Origin: Tetracentron sinense
Taxonomy: Eukaryota > Streptophyta > Magnoliopsida > Trochodendrales > Trochodendraceae
Direction: 5' to 3'
NCBI GenBank assembly: GCA_015143295.1
Contig: CM026557.1
Coordinates: forward strand, 40,619,965 to 40,683,964
Length of the DNA stretch: 64,000 nucleotides
The notes under the pieces are model-generated. The model worked only from the letters and a program-made list of their open reading frames with translations. It had not been told where the DNA came from and searched no databases. The first letter of the stretch is position 1. Each line of letters begins with the position of its first letter. Of this stretch, positions 1 to 11,455 are shown in pieces. Position numbers and translations under genes: made by a program.

Positions 1-894
1 TGAACTAGAAGTTGTAAAGTTATTCAGACTCTGATTTTGCTTGTTTTCAGGATAGTTTGAAATTCTCATCAGATTATGTGTTGTTGTATGTTTGGATTCT
101 GAACCCGTTAACTAAAGAACTCTCTGCCATAAATTTTTAAGAACTTGTTACTCCTGTGAGAGTTTTAGAATCTTTTGATTCTTATTTAGTGGGAGTATTG
201 TTTATTGTTTTCTATTTCAGTCATTTATATGATATACATGTCATTGTTTTACACTCTTAGATATTGAATTGCTATGGTTATGCAAATGAAATATTGATGC
301 ATCATTTGATTATGTTATGTATTTGAACCGCACGTGCAAAAGATAAAGACATCAAGTGATGGATTTCACATGGCGGATGCCATTGATGTAAAGGTTGCTC
401 GAGAGCTTCGCACAAAGCTCTCAAGTTGCTTGGGCTGAACATGGTTAGGCACCATGTTTGAGGCCTTCATTTTGGATACAAGGTGATGGACGTCACATGA
501 AGGTTGCCGTAAAGTATCGGAATGACATGTACATGCTTAAATGCATGTAGCGTGGACAATTTTTGGACGTACGCATTTTTGATCACATAAGGTTGTGTAC
601 AGTCCATATCACACCATACTTAGCCACTATAAAGAACCGCTCTGAAACATTAGTATTACTAGCTGTTTGACCATGGAGTGACTTGCATCATAGTAATGAA
701 CACTAGTAGATGCTAAATGCTTCTATGATCACCGTTAATAGTGCTTTTGAATCAGAGTGACAGTTAAAAAACACTTAATTCTCGACAGCAATGTTTTTCA
801 AAAATTAAAAGAGTGGCCACTCATGTTTTTAAGGTTGTTCAATCCGAAGAGTCTTTTTATTTTATTTAAGTATTGTTTGGACCAAGTGGGAGAT
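1..894. other. Noncoding stretch upstream of an LTR-like junction
   Basis: No coding region is recognised here. The stretch ends in a purine-rich tract (about 883-893) immediately before an LTR-like TGTTAAGG start, so it may be the 3' internal tail of a Ty1/copia element. No reverse transcriptase or RNase H residues could be read, so this is inference from the junction alone. Confidence 0.3.
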
Positions 895-1312
895 TGTTAA
901 GGTTTTTCTTATTAAATAAAAAACTCATGTGGTCCGGCACAATCCTTAGGTTTTCAAAAACTCGGATTGTATTGTTGTCAATAGAGAATAATAAGGTTAA
1001 GGGGTCCCACTAAAAAAAATTGATCAAACAGGGACCCTTAAGTGTTATTAAAGCTAATAAGATGGTCAGGGTTGGCGATCGTTAGATCTTTGGTGTGATT
1101 CCTCTCAGCTCTTAGATTTTATGATGGGTAGAGTTCCAATGGTATATAAAGAAAGGGGAAGTCCCTCTTTTCTCTTACGTCATTTAGAAGCCCCATTGAA
1201 TTACACCTAAGGAGAAAAGAGAAGACTCCTCTCATCCTCTCAAGCGTCGAGGAACCCAGTATCACACTGTGAAGGGAATAGGAAAATTTCAGCGAAATGT
1301 ATGTGATCATCT
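895..1312 (+). mobile_element. Probable copia-type LTR (right end uncertain)
   Basis: The junction at 883-902 has the form common at copia 3' LTRs: a purine tract (AAGTGGGAGAT) followed by TGTTAAGG. A TATA-like TATATAAAG lies near 1143, followed by a pyrimidine-rich leader, as in an LTR promoter. No second LTR was found in the window and the right border is a guess. It could be a solo or truncated LTR. Confidence 0.4.
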
Positions 1313-4300
1313 TTTTCAATCCATGTCTCCTTTGATTATGAATTCTAGAAAATTAATTGCATGGTCTACATCTAGGATTGGAATAATCTTGTTTATGTTT
1401 AACATATTATTATTGTTAAATCCCAACATGGAAAAGTAACAAGGACTTTAGGGCATTCCAAATTTTTTGATGCCCTATCGCATTTTCTCGGGAGTAGTTT
1501 TAGGTTGCCCTATGGTGGATGATCTTAGTAGAATTTATAATCTTACTTAGCTAAATGGATCTCGAGCCGAGGACAATCATCAAGATTGATGAGAATATGC
1601 ACCATTTTTGGAAAGGGAAATTCTAGAATCACTGAAAATGAACTCTCTTACTGAGAGTAGAGAATGAAACTTGGTGTTGTTTTTATCAATTATTTGTGCA
1701 AAGAGTTAAAGCAATAACCATTTTGAAGATGATGAATAATTTCTTACATTGACTCAAATGTACTAACACACTAGTCGGCCTTTTTTATTGGTTAGTAATC
1801 GCTGAAGATGACCAATATTTTGTACCCGATTCGCATCGATTTGACATTCATCTTTCAATTTCTAGTGCAAAGTTTCAGTTGCAAATTCGTCTAATTTGTC
1901 ATTGGAATTGTAAGCAGCATGCTTGATTTCGTCTAGCCACATTTTTACTACCATGTCAGTTATTTGTTTTTCCTCTACATAAGCACAACTTAAATTTTCA
2001 ACAATTTCTTCAGCCTTTTCATATCAATGTTGATATTCAATAGAGTACATCTCTCTCTCCGCAATAGAGATGCCAACTTGTCAAAAGACATGACCTTAAG
2101 GAATACAGATAGAAATGCTCCTTCAACAACCATTCTATCTTCTTCTTGTCTTTGTAGAAAAAATGAAGAAAAACAGAAGATAATCCACAATCGAATCAGA
2201 GACAGCCGGTTTGTTTTGGGAATTGTAACAAGGGTGTTGCTACCAGCACACTAATATTTACTAACAAGACATCAAATATAACACTTACTAACTGCACACC
2301 ATTAAAATGTAACAAATTTTATGAGCACACCGAGAGTAATAAAATGCATATAAAATTTCTAATTATAAACCATTATAAACTTAAAACAATAAACCATGAT
2401 AATTCATTACCCTTTTGCGTTAGAAAGACCCTTTAATCTCCTGATTAAAATTTGAATATAAATGATTAGTGAACTGAAAGCACAATAATTAATAAACTCG
2501 AGAAAGAATTCAGTCAGGAGAAAGTTGAGCATCTATATATAAATTGAAAGGAAGTACGATATAAATTATGCAAGTAAATTGCAATGCTTACTTCCAAGCG
2601 TTGAGAAACACTAAACCCGCTTATAGAGAAGTTATGATAATTCAGTCAAATGTAGTGGCTGGTAGCAAAAAGAGAATAATGATAAAACAACGGGATCATA
2701 AATCTTTTCTATACTTCGCAGGTTCGTTCTTAGAGTGAGAAGACATTTTTAGAAGAGGGTTTAGGGATTTGGGAGGTATGGGTGCACATAGACAAAATAT
2801 AATTTTAAAAAAAAAAAAAATTTTGTAAAATGGTGTCCAATCAATAAATATTGGTGTGCTCGTCCCGTGAAACGAATGCCTCGGTTAGAATCAATTACTA
2901 GAACTTACCTAAGAACGTCAAGGAGAAAATGAATTGGAGTACACCATACCGGTTAGAATCAATTCTAAATCACCATAAAATTTAAATGTTCTAATGACAA
3001 ACTGGTGTTACTGAACACTCTGTCACTATATGAGATCATTGTATATTTTATACTCCCTCTAGAGACTAAAAATATATTATTGGTGGAAGCAACCAAGTAA
3101 TGAGAAAATACCCTAAAATCCGAAGGAATTTATAATGTATGAAATGAAAAAGAGCAAAGAATAGCCAATATAAAAGAAATCTGATTCATATTCTCCATAT
3201 ATATAAGAAAATTATGGTTGAGTATGACGGATAGTGCCAGGCCACATTCAGAAAAATTATATAAGGGGTGGGAGCCAATACATTCAAACCAACCTTAATA
3301 ATTATCAGATCTGATAAATGGACCTCACAGACGATCTAATAGTGTTATGGCCTATCAGGTATCATATTGGGTTGCAAATAGGAAATTTGGATATCAAGTA
3401 CCCAAATCCAACCTGATTATTAATCGGGTCCAAGAAGATGAGCACAAGCATGATAATAAGGTTCAGATATGAAAAACCTTCTAAATATTACGTGAATTTC
3501 AACACCAACTTATAACAGATATCTGTTGCACTAGATCCAAAGAGTTAATGTATATCTCACAGTTCTGATACGCTTTCCATCACTGCATTATCCTTGGTTA
3601 GGGAAGTATGATAGCCATCATTAAATGAGAACTCAAGATTCACATAATTATCTATATACTAGTTAACATCGCATGGGAAAAAAACTGAGATGAAAATTTA
3701 AATTAGAATTGAAGACAAAGTTAGAAAAAAAATAAGTAAGAAAATTTAACAGAATGCATAGAGATGATATAAAAGACATGCATAACAAAAGTAAAAAAAT
3801 TCATGACATAAAAGACATGTATAAAGAGAGTTAAAAGTGTGAATTAGCAACAACCACATCGTAACCCACCCAAAAGGCACTGCAACTTGTCTCCTTAAAA
3901 AATTGAGGCCGGGTCCTCTCTGGCAAAAGCTAGAAAATGTTAAAAGTGTCAATCCTAGGGTTAAAATTATTCAACCATAGTTAAAAGGACATGTGTTGAG
4001 TTGTTAAATAAGTCATCCTAAATTTGAATATTCTCTATTTGGGCTATAGGCAACTCAAAGAGTATGAGAATTCAATTTCACATAGAATGTTTGGAACGGA
4101 AATGGTCAGCAAGCCTTGATTGATGGGCAGCATAATTTTTGCAAAAAACTTCAAGAGCAATAAAACAAAATTAAGGAAAAGAAAACTACCAAAGCAACGA
4201 CTCATGAGAAAGTGCATGGAATGCATCATAATCCATAGACACTGCGGTGTCATGTTGATGTTCATGTGCTAATCAATGCAAAATTAGTATTGCTGTCACC

Positions 4301-4319
4301 TGCAAAATTAGTATTCCTA
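1313..4319. other. Intergenic, no gene seen
   Basis: AT-rich sequence with short A and T runs. Open frames of 60-75 codons occur on both strands but none resembles a known family or has exon-like borders. A short direct repeat (ATAAAAGACATG) occurs near 3770 and 3808. Confidence 0.5.
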
Positions 4320-4542
4320 CCTAACCCCAAAGGGGTGGACCAGTGGTTCCTGGGCCTTTCCCCAAGTGGGAGGTCCTGGTTCCATTTCTCACTCCCCCTT
4401 TGGGGCCAGTCCCGCCCTCCCGCCCAGATTTCCCGGACTTTACTGGTGGGGCGGGTTGCAGGCTCTCGTCACACCCCCGGGGACTTAGTCCTAACCCGAA
4501 GGGTTGGGGACACCTCGGATAACCCAAAAAAAAAAGGAACTT
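4320..4542 (+). mobile_element. tRNA-derived SINE-like element
   Basis: A GC-rich island in AT-rich surroundings. It starts with an A-box-like word (GGACCAGTGGTTCCTGG, about 4337) followed about 35 bases later by a B-box-like word (GGTCCTGGTTCCATTTC, about 4371), matching the layout of an RNA polymerase III internal promoter. It ends at CGGATAACCC followed by an A run (about 4525-4536), a retroposon-type tail. Target duplications are not clear: TTAGTATT words occur on both sides but not at exact borders. Open frames inside it are incidental. A truncated LINE 3' end is the alternative. Confidence 0.5.
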
Positions 4543-5013
4543 TTTTATTTGAGTAAACTTGATCTGTTAGTATTGCTACTCATCTTATATACTAAGTAAA
4601 TTAATCTAATCATTATTAATGTTTCCCTTTTACCACAGCCATTTGAAAATTGAAGCCAACTTTCATATGAAAGTAAAGAATTAAAAAAAATCAAGTTGGA
4701 AAAAAACCATTGGAAACCCGTTTGATATAAAGATCAATAAACATGAAAACTAATAATTAAAAAAATAGAATACACAACGCAGGAGGTTCGAGAATAATAA
4801 ACAAAATTGATGGGTATGATCTCAAGATTGAATTTAGGAATTTTGTTGAAAAGGTATAATAATCATTGGCATGAAAAGAAGAAGAACAATGTAAAGCGCC
4901 AAACCCGACCCTGTTGACACAAAAGAAATCGCTTTCGGATGGATGGTTGGACGGACATGGTTGCATAAACCTTATGCATAAAAGATCACCAAAGCTCTGT
5001 ACTCTCGAGCATC
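4543..5013. other. Intergenic, no gene seen
   Basis: AT-rich sequence with no recognisable coding or repeat boundary. Confidence 0.4.
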
Positions 5014-5157
5014 ATGGATAGAGTTGCCGGCTTCCAGCTGTTGTCACATAACAGAGACCACGAATTGGAGAATATCAGAGGGTTTGTGGAGTCTCAAGAA
5101 CAGAAAATCACCGATTGGCAGTTGGCGGTACTCCGTTCTGCTTCGTCTATAACATAG
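5014..5157 (+). CDS. Short unassigned ORF, possible gene fragment
   Basis: An ATG-started frame of 47 codons, rich in charged and heptad-compatible residues (central segment HELENIRGFVESQEQKIT), resembles part of a coiled coil more than random AT-rich translation. It ends at TAG (5155-5157). No family is recognised and no splice-linked partner exon was identified. It may be a transposed gene fragment, a stand-alone short gene or chance. Confidence 0.2.
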   Translation: MDRVAGFQLLSHNRDHELENIRGFVESQEQKITDWQLAVLRSASSIT

Positions 5158-6167
5158 CTGGTGAACTGAAAGGTGGGAGGGAGGATGATGCCCAGGACTC
5201 ACTATCGCCACCCTCCACCAAGCCATGGGTAGCTTACTTGACCAGATACTTCCCTTCTAATGCGCACAGTAAACTGAAAAGTGGAATGCAGAAGTTATTA
5301 GTATTTGATTACCAGTCAAGACAAAATCTAGATATTGTAACAAAATCAGAAACTACAAATACAATTCTGCCTACGTTTAGGGGATAAGAGGGCCAAGAAG
5401 GAAGAGAGACCCATTCACGGGAATGAGGAGAATGGATACCTCCGTGGTGGGCCAAGACAGATTAAAGGCTTCAAACACAAATTAATGAGGAGTTTTCGGT
5501 ACAGAAACCACAATAGGTATGCTGCTTGAGATCCTACGATGATTATTATTTTGTGAGTGATTTGGGTGCATCTAGAACAACCTAGCCTTGTGAAGAAAGA
5601 GACGGGATCAGAATGCTGGATCATCATTCATTAAAAAAAATATAAAATTAAAGAAAAAACAAAGAGAAACAAATACGAAGAAAGAAAAATATGTAAGACT
5701 CAAGAACTTATCCTTCTCCCTCTTCTAAACATTTCTTTTCTAGTTTTTTCATAAGCGAATGAACCCCTTCTGTAATTCTCAAGAGTTTTTTTTAAAAATG
5801 TATTAAACCCTAAAATCAAAATGAAATACTCAGCAGTTGCAAAAACTCAAAGAAAACCCCTGAACTGGAAAACCCGATAACGAATCACCACTGAAATCTC
5901 AAGTGCCCTTCTCTTCATGCAATATTCCCAACCTGATAACATTTGTCGAGTTAGGGATTTGTAAGTTAGTTGCAGAAAAAAAAAAATAAATTTGCGCAAA
6001 CTCAAAGAAAACCATAAATAGATAACCCAACAATTATCTGGAAAGAACCCTAGATTATGATTGAATCAATTGCAAGAGGGGGCATGCTACTGATGAAAAC
6101 AGGGCAAAAAAAGGAAAAACCCCTACAAATCTAGATATCAATCTAGGATACAGATCAAGAAACTTAC
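5158..6167. other. Intergenic, no gene seen
   Basis: AT-rich sequence with several A runs. No supported gene on either strand. Confidence 0.4.
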
Positions 6168-6206
6168 CGATCCTTTGAGTTGGGCACGTCCTTTGAATGT
6201 AGCCAT
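6168..6206 (-). CDS. Possible isolated 13-codon first exon
   Basis: On the minus strand an ATG begins 13 clean codons (MATFKGRAQLKGS) that run directly into a consensus splice donor (GTAAGT, 6167-6162). This is the usual shape of a short first coding exon. No downstream exon could be recognised at lower coordinates, so it is only a hint and may be coincidence or a gene relic. It lies downstream of the NLR relic on the same strand. Confidence 0.18.
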
Positions 6207-6788
6207 CTGTCTCTCAATTTCATTTGGTTCTCAAATACTAATGGAGGGAAGAAAGGCAATAAGAAGAATAGACGGGGTAGGGCGTCGGATGGAAGTTCTT
6301 ATAATCCGTTGGTCTTTACCTGTTGGGGTGACGCTTCGGGAGATGGAAGAACGGTGACGCTTCGGGAGGCGAGTACTTGGGTTACGTGGGAGAATGGGAG
6401 AAGTAGGGAAAGGTTCGGGTAAAATGGGAAAATAAATGTGACACGTGTCATAATATGGTAAGATGGTGATCCTCCGTGGCAAAAGGAGAAGGGGAGAAAA
6501 AATTCTGGCTTATATTTAGTTAATAGATCATACTTCAATTTTACAACTGAATTCTTTGGAGGTATTTCACTTCATTGAAGGTCATAAACAATGTACAAGA
6601 AAATAGGAGCTGATTGCAACAAAAACAGAAGCTGCAGTAAAAATATTTCATTTCTTTTCCACAAGACCAGAACTTGGAGACATTTAGAAATTTCCAAACT
6701 CGAAGAGAAGCAAGGTGTTGTAAGCCAACCCCATTGGATAATGACTCAAGTTCATCACAATGCTCAATAACCAAATCTTCAAGTGTTT

Positions 6789-8114
6789 TCAAGCATTGCA
6801 AAAGTCCTTCATGTAGAGACACCATATTTGAAATGCAATAATATATAAGGAGGTAAGAAAGTTGAGGTCAATCAAACTCCTTAGCACCATCTCATCACAA
6901 CTTTTCAAGTTTAATCGACGGAGAAACGGAAGCTTTGGAAGACTAGTCTGTTTTCTACAACTATATATCTCTAATATTTCCAAGGACGGAAGGTTGTGTG
7001 AAAAGCTCCTTAGTTTGGGACAACTTAAAAATGTATGCTCACGGAGACAAGGGAATTTTTCAATTCCAGACCATACCACCAACTCCCGCATGTTCTGGAA
7101 CCATAGCTTCTCCAATGATCGAAATTTTGTACATAAACCATCCCCATAAAACTCATGACCCACACTCTCCACTCCATCGAATCCATCTATCTGAAGGTAT
7201 TTGAGAGAGAGCAGTTGCCCGAGTGGTGGGAGGAACTTGCATTTCCTGCAGTTTTCGAATTTCAGATCCACTATATTATGGTACGCTGGATCCCCTATCC
7301 AACTAGGGAATCTCCAACCATCATAGAATTTGACAGTGAGCTCTGTTAGGTTTATATGAGGTCGTAGCAGGTCAAGTACCTCCTCCTTGAATCTTTCATC
7401 TCGTGACTGATGGACATTGTCGAAGTAAGGACTCCATTTCAACTCTAACTTGTGAAGGTGCTGTTTTTTCTTTAAATTGGCATCCATTGCATCCTTGACA
7501 TTGACTACATTCTGCAAATCTGAAATGCAAAGTGCCCCACGAAGATGCAACATGTCCAACTCTCTAATCTCAAACCCTCTATTTTCACCCACAACAAAAT
7601 TTGGCAATGTTTGGAGATTAGTCAATCTACTAATTCTCCATGGCATTTTTTGTAACATGTCACATTCACTGATCCTGAGATGTCTGAGGTTTATTGGGTT
7701 TCCCATGTCTTTAGGCAACTCAGAAATATCCCTGCAACTACTTAGTATCAGTGTCTGTAAATGGTAGAGAGTACTTGTAGATTCAGGTAACCTTTTGATT
7801 CTAGTATAAGAGAGGTTAAGGTACCGTACAAGTTTCAGACTACCAATTGATGCTGGCAATTCGGTGATGCAATAGTAACTCAAACATAGCCCTCGCAAGC
7901 ATCTTTGTCTTGAAAACAATCCCCATGGGACCTGATTAGGCAAGTAGCGAGCAACACGCGATATTTGAGGTAGTTCTAATGGTAGGAAGGTGCATAGAGA
8001 CTTAACTTTATAGAATGGCTCAAATGTTGTTACCCTGTCATATTCTCCAGAAATGTATGACAAATGGCAAGCCATTTTAGAATTTTTAAATCCCATATTA
8101 CCCTCCAGCCTCAA
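6789..8114 (-). pseudogene. NLR fragment: leucine-rich repeat domain
   Basis: An open segment of 441 codons in the same frame as the upstream NB-ARC, separated from it only by a TGA at 8136-8138 and seven codons, so the stop is a point mutation rather than a domain boundary. Repeats of the plant cytoplasmic LRR type are visible, e.g. ITELPASIGSLKLVRYLNLS and the next unit with RIKRLPES, followed by an irregular C-terminal set (KLWFQNMREL, LREHTFLSCPKLRSF). The frame is lost near 6820, after which LRR-like residues (LKTLEDLVIEHCDEL) continue in another frame to about 6690. Confidence 0.88.
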
Positions 8115-8376
8115 AAATATCCCTCGTGAAACCCATCAAGCTAAGTCGTTGATGAGGTGATGCATTGAAAATCGTGATGTATCGCCATTGCATTGTTGCA
8201 AGAATGACCTTTGGAATAGATCCTGAAAATACTTGCCACCTACATCTTCTATTCTTTTCTTTCCTTTTGGTGGCTGCACCAAACCTTCTGCAATCCATAA
8301 CAGAACTAACTCCTCCTCCTGAATCTCATAGCCCTTGGGGAAGATTGAACAATAGGCAAAACATAACTTCAAATGT

Positions 8377-9123
8377 GTTGGGAGGTGATGGTAGCTCAAT
8401 TTTAGAGTCAGAAGAATGCTACTTTTATCATTAGGTAAATCCCATATTTCGCAATGCAAGATGTCTTCCCATTCATCATCATCTAGTTTCGAGTGCAAGA
8501 GGCCCCCAAATGTCTTTGCTGCCAAAGTCAAACCTTGACACTTTTCCTCAATTTTCTTACCAATTAGCTCCAAGTTTGGATGTGAATGGAACATTTTATT
8601 TCCAAATGCGTGGTGGGTAAACAATGACCAACAATCTTCATCTGATAACAGCCCCAGATCGTAAGCTGGAATTGTGCCAATGATTGATGCAACATTTTTG
8701 TTTCGTGTTGTTACTATGATCTTACTTCCTTGTCCCGCATCTCTAAAAGGCTTCCTCAATTCAACCCAATCACTGTAGTTATCATTCCACACATCATCTA
8801 AAACAAATAGAAATCTCCTCCCACATAATGCTTGTTGATCCAGGTCCTTACCATCATATGCCTCATGAAAAGCCAATTCATAAAGCGATTTTGTTACCCT
8901 CATCACATCAAAATCATCAGATACACAAGCCCATGCTTTCAACTCAAAATGCTTCTCAATGATCTCATGATTGTATACAAGTTGAGCAAGGGTGGTCTTT
9001 CCAACTCCATACATACCCACGATTGGAATTGCAAACCCCTCATCACCACAAGCTTCATCTGATAGTAGCAATTCAGTTATCTTCTTCACATCCTCCTCCC
9101 TAACATAAACACGGTTCAAATAT
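8377..9123 (-). repeat. NB-ARC tandem duplication, copy B (downstream copy)
   Basis: The second copy of the unit. It joins copy A at about 9115, where the KLSYHHLPT end of copy A runs directly into VYVREEDVKKITELL, the start of the next NB-ARC. The reading frame is open from 9287 to 8139, so copy B is the better preserved NB-ARC, with Walker A, kinase-2, RNBS-B, RNBS-D and an MHD-like motif all readable. Confidence 0.9.
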
Positions 9124-9850
9124 GTTGGGAGGTGATGGTAGCTCAATTTTAGAGTTGGAAGAATGCTACTTTTATCATCCGGTAAATCCCATATTTCGCA
9201 ATGCAAGATGTCTTCCCATTCATCATCATCTAGTTTCGAGTGCAAGAGGCCCCCAATGTCTTTGCTGCCAAAGTCAAACCTTGACACTTTTCCTCAATTT
9301 TCTTACCAATTAGCTCCAAGTTTGGATGTGAATGGAACATTTTATTTCCAAATGCGTGGTGGGTAAACAATGACCAACAATCTTCATCTGATAACAGCCC
9401 CAGATCGTAAGCTGGAATTGTGCCAATGATTGATGCAACATTTTTGTTTCGTGTTGTTAATATGATCTTACTTCCTTGTCCCGCATCTCTAAAAGGCTTC
9501 CTCAATTCAACCCAATCACTATAGTTATCATTCCACACATCATCTAAAACAAATAGAAATCTCCTCCCACATAATGCTTGTTGATCCAGGTCCTTACCAT
9601 CATATGCCTCAAGAAAAGCCAATTCAACAAGCGATTTTGTTACCCTTATCACATCAAAATCATCAGAGACACAAGCCCATGCTTTCAACTCAAGATGTTT
9701 CTCAATGATCTAATGATTGTATACAGGTGGTCTTTCCAACTCCACCCATACCCACGATTGGAATTACAAACCCCTCATCACCACTAGCTTCATCTGATAG
9801 CAGCAATTCAGTTATCTTCTCCACATCCTCCTCCCTACCATAAACACAGA
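9124..9850 (-). repeat. NB-ARC tandem duplication, copy A (upstream copy)
   Basis: This segment aligns almost base for base with 8377-9123. The offset is 747 at the left end and 735 at the right end, explained by a 1-bp and an 11-bp deletion in this copy. It spans the segment before Walker A through the helix region after GLPL (KLSYHHLPT). Residues from KAWACVSDDFDV to GLTLAAKT remain open (9230-9688). The few substitutions indicate a recent duplication. Confidence 0.9.
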
Positions 9851-10352
9851 GTCCAGTTTCCAAAAAAGTACTCTGTGTTCTCTGTTCGATTCCACTCGAT
9901 ATTCCTCCCCTTCTTAAACCAAGACGGTCACTTCTTTTTGCAAATTCATCTAACTTTTCAGTGATTTCCTTTATCTTAGAACTTATCACAAAATTAAACG
10001 AAAGGGAATTTGCAGAAGGGTTCCATACCTGATTCGATTCCGCTTCTATTTTCTGCCGTAGAGCATCGATTGCAAACTCATCTATAACGTCTTCAGCATC
10101 GTAGGTCAAATCCTTAAGAAGGTCTATCCACATTGGGAAGTTCTTCATCTGATTCTCCTCTGCGTCATCGAGAACAGCTCGAATTTCTGAAAGTGTCATC
10201 GACATCTTCTCTAGTTCATCATCGACATGGCATTCGCAAGCAAACCCCATTATCTCAGGAGACCCCAATTTTTCATGGAGAATTTGATGGGATGCGGATA
10301 CAACCCCCCCTTTCCGCAGCCATGGTTTTCTCTGTAAGGGAAACTGAAACAA
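9702..10352 (-). pseudogene. NLR fragment: coiled-coil domain and first Walker A
   Basis: An open segment of 216 codons holds the N-terminal CC region (DELEKMSMTLSEIRAVLDDA and DLTYDAEDVIDEF are typical of the Rx-N type), a linker, and the first NB-ARC up to GMGGVGKTT. Directly after the Walker A threonines an 11-bp deletion relative to the second copy shifts the frame, and the shifted frame stops within eight codons. The usual N-terminus of such proteins begins near the VVSASHQIL segment, so the first 15 or so residues may not be native. Confidence 0.85.
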
Positions 10353-11179
10353 GCGATTAGGGTTTCTAAAAACTATTCGTCTGTTCGGTTGGGAAGGAGT
10401 TCAAGGACAGTTGGTCGTGGTAGGGTTCAAACACTCCCTTTAACCCAGGTCTTCCGGTATGGTCGGGGTGGTCCTTAGCTGTATGTATCTGCTTTGTTCT
10501 TGGTTGGGTCTGTTTGTTTACCCCAAAAAAAAATTCAGATTTGGGCTGAATTCTTGTTTATTTACATTTTAATAATTTTTAATTACAAAAATATGAAATA
10601 TATATATTTTAAAAATTGAAATTTTAGTTTTTATTTAAAAATAAAATAATAATATTTTGTTACTAGATTAATAGTTTAATTCATTGTTAATCTATTATTA
10701 TTATAATAAAATACTTAATAATTGTATAAACTATATTATATTAATGTATGAACTCTAATATCTAAACTAATAATAATCAAAATATATTTTATGATTTATA
10801 ATACATAAACTAATTGTATGATTAATATATTGTATAAACTATAAACCATATAGGTAAAGTATATGAAAAAAAAATTACAGTATATGTATAAAGCATCTTA
10901 TAAACTATATACTATATACTATATACTTTAAAAATATATACAATTCTGTAAAGTCCCTGGAAAAGTAAAAAAGAATCAAAATATTTTGGACGAAATTCCA
11001 ATTCTTTGGGACTTTTTTTTATCAATTGTGAATTTTTATTGTATTAAATAAAATAATACAACAAAATAATATCGGCAAGATTTCAGGGGAAATACCAAAG
11101 TTTCAGTTTATTTCATTTTGGCCCATACTTTCAAAATCACTGAATTTCAATGATTTTTCATTATTCGTATCAGTTTGAG
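10353..11179. other. Very AT-rich intergenic DNA
   Basis: Upstream side of the NLR relic. From about 10540 to 11080 the sequence is nearly pure A/T with TATATA words. No promoter element can be assigned with confidence and no coding region is seen. Confidence 0.4.
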
Positions 11180-11420
11180 TTTCCCCACACTTTGTCGTGG
11201 GGGTCCGGGGCGAAGCCCCCAACCAAAAGTTTGACCTGACCTGTTTTGGGTATTTTAACCGGTTTTGTCTCTTATGTTGTAACACGAGAAGGGTCTTTGA
11301 GGCTGGGATAGAGAGGTTTTTCTCGGGCTATGAGAGAGCTTATTCTCGTTGTAATCTCATTTGTTCGTAGTGAATCTTTTCGCTGGTTTCACCCGTGGAT
11401 CAAAGGTCAAGCCGAGTCAG
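11180..11420 (+). mobile_element. LTR-like fragment
   Basis: GC-richer than its surroundings. It contains a near-palindromic GGGGTCCGGGGCGAAGCCCC stretch and a downstream pyrimidine/GTGAATC-rich leader (about 11350-11400) like that of many copia LTRs. No LTR partner, primer site or target duplication was found. Confidence 0.3.
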
Positions 11421-11455
11421 AGGGCACAGTAATAAAGACAAAATTTGTACACACT

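Larger units (their letters stand above)
6660..10352 (-). pseudogene. Decayed CC-NB-ARC-LRR disease-resistance gene (R1/RPP13-like type)
   Basis: Intact relatives are cytoplasmic immune receptors: a coiled-coil N-terminus, an ATP-switch NB-ARC and leucine-rich repeats that sense pathogen effectors. In order on the minus strand: CC region (about 10250-9990), Walker A GMGGVGKTT (about 9735), kinase-2 FLFVLDDVW, RNBS-B, GLPL-like motif (here CQGLTLAAKT), then a second NB-ARC copy with its own Walker A (GMYGVGKTT), RNBS-D (CFAYCSIFPKG), MHD-like motif and about twelve degenerate LRRs to about 6690. Breaks: an 11-bp deletion just after the first Walker A, a 1-bp deletion after the first GLPL motif, an in-frame TGA (8136-8138) after the MHD-like motif, and a frame change near 6820. 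The MHD motif reads MHH. I infer a pseudogene; fragments might still be transcribed. Confidence 0.9.

Noticed and set aside
4337-4390. Possible tRNA gene from A- and B-box-like words
   Set aside because: No acceptor stem or anticodon arm can be formed; it fits a tRNA-derived retroposon head only.
4266-4556. 96-codon frame across the GC-rich island
   Set aside because: The island is better explained as a SINE-like element; the frame has no counterpart family.
6862-7767. Plus-strand open frames of 64-96 codons
   Set aside because: Opposite-strand shadows of the leucine-rich repeat segment of the NLR relic.
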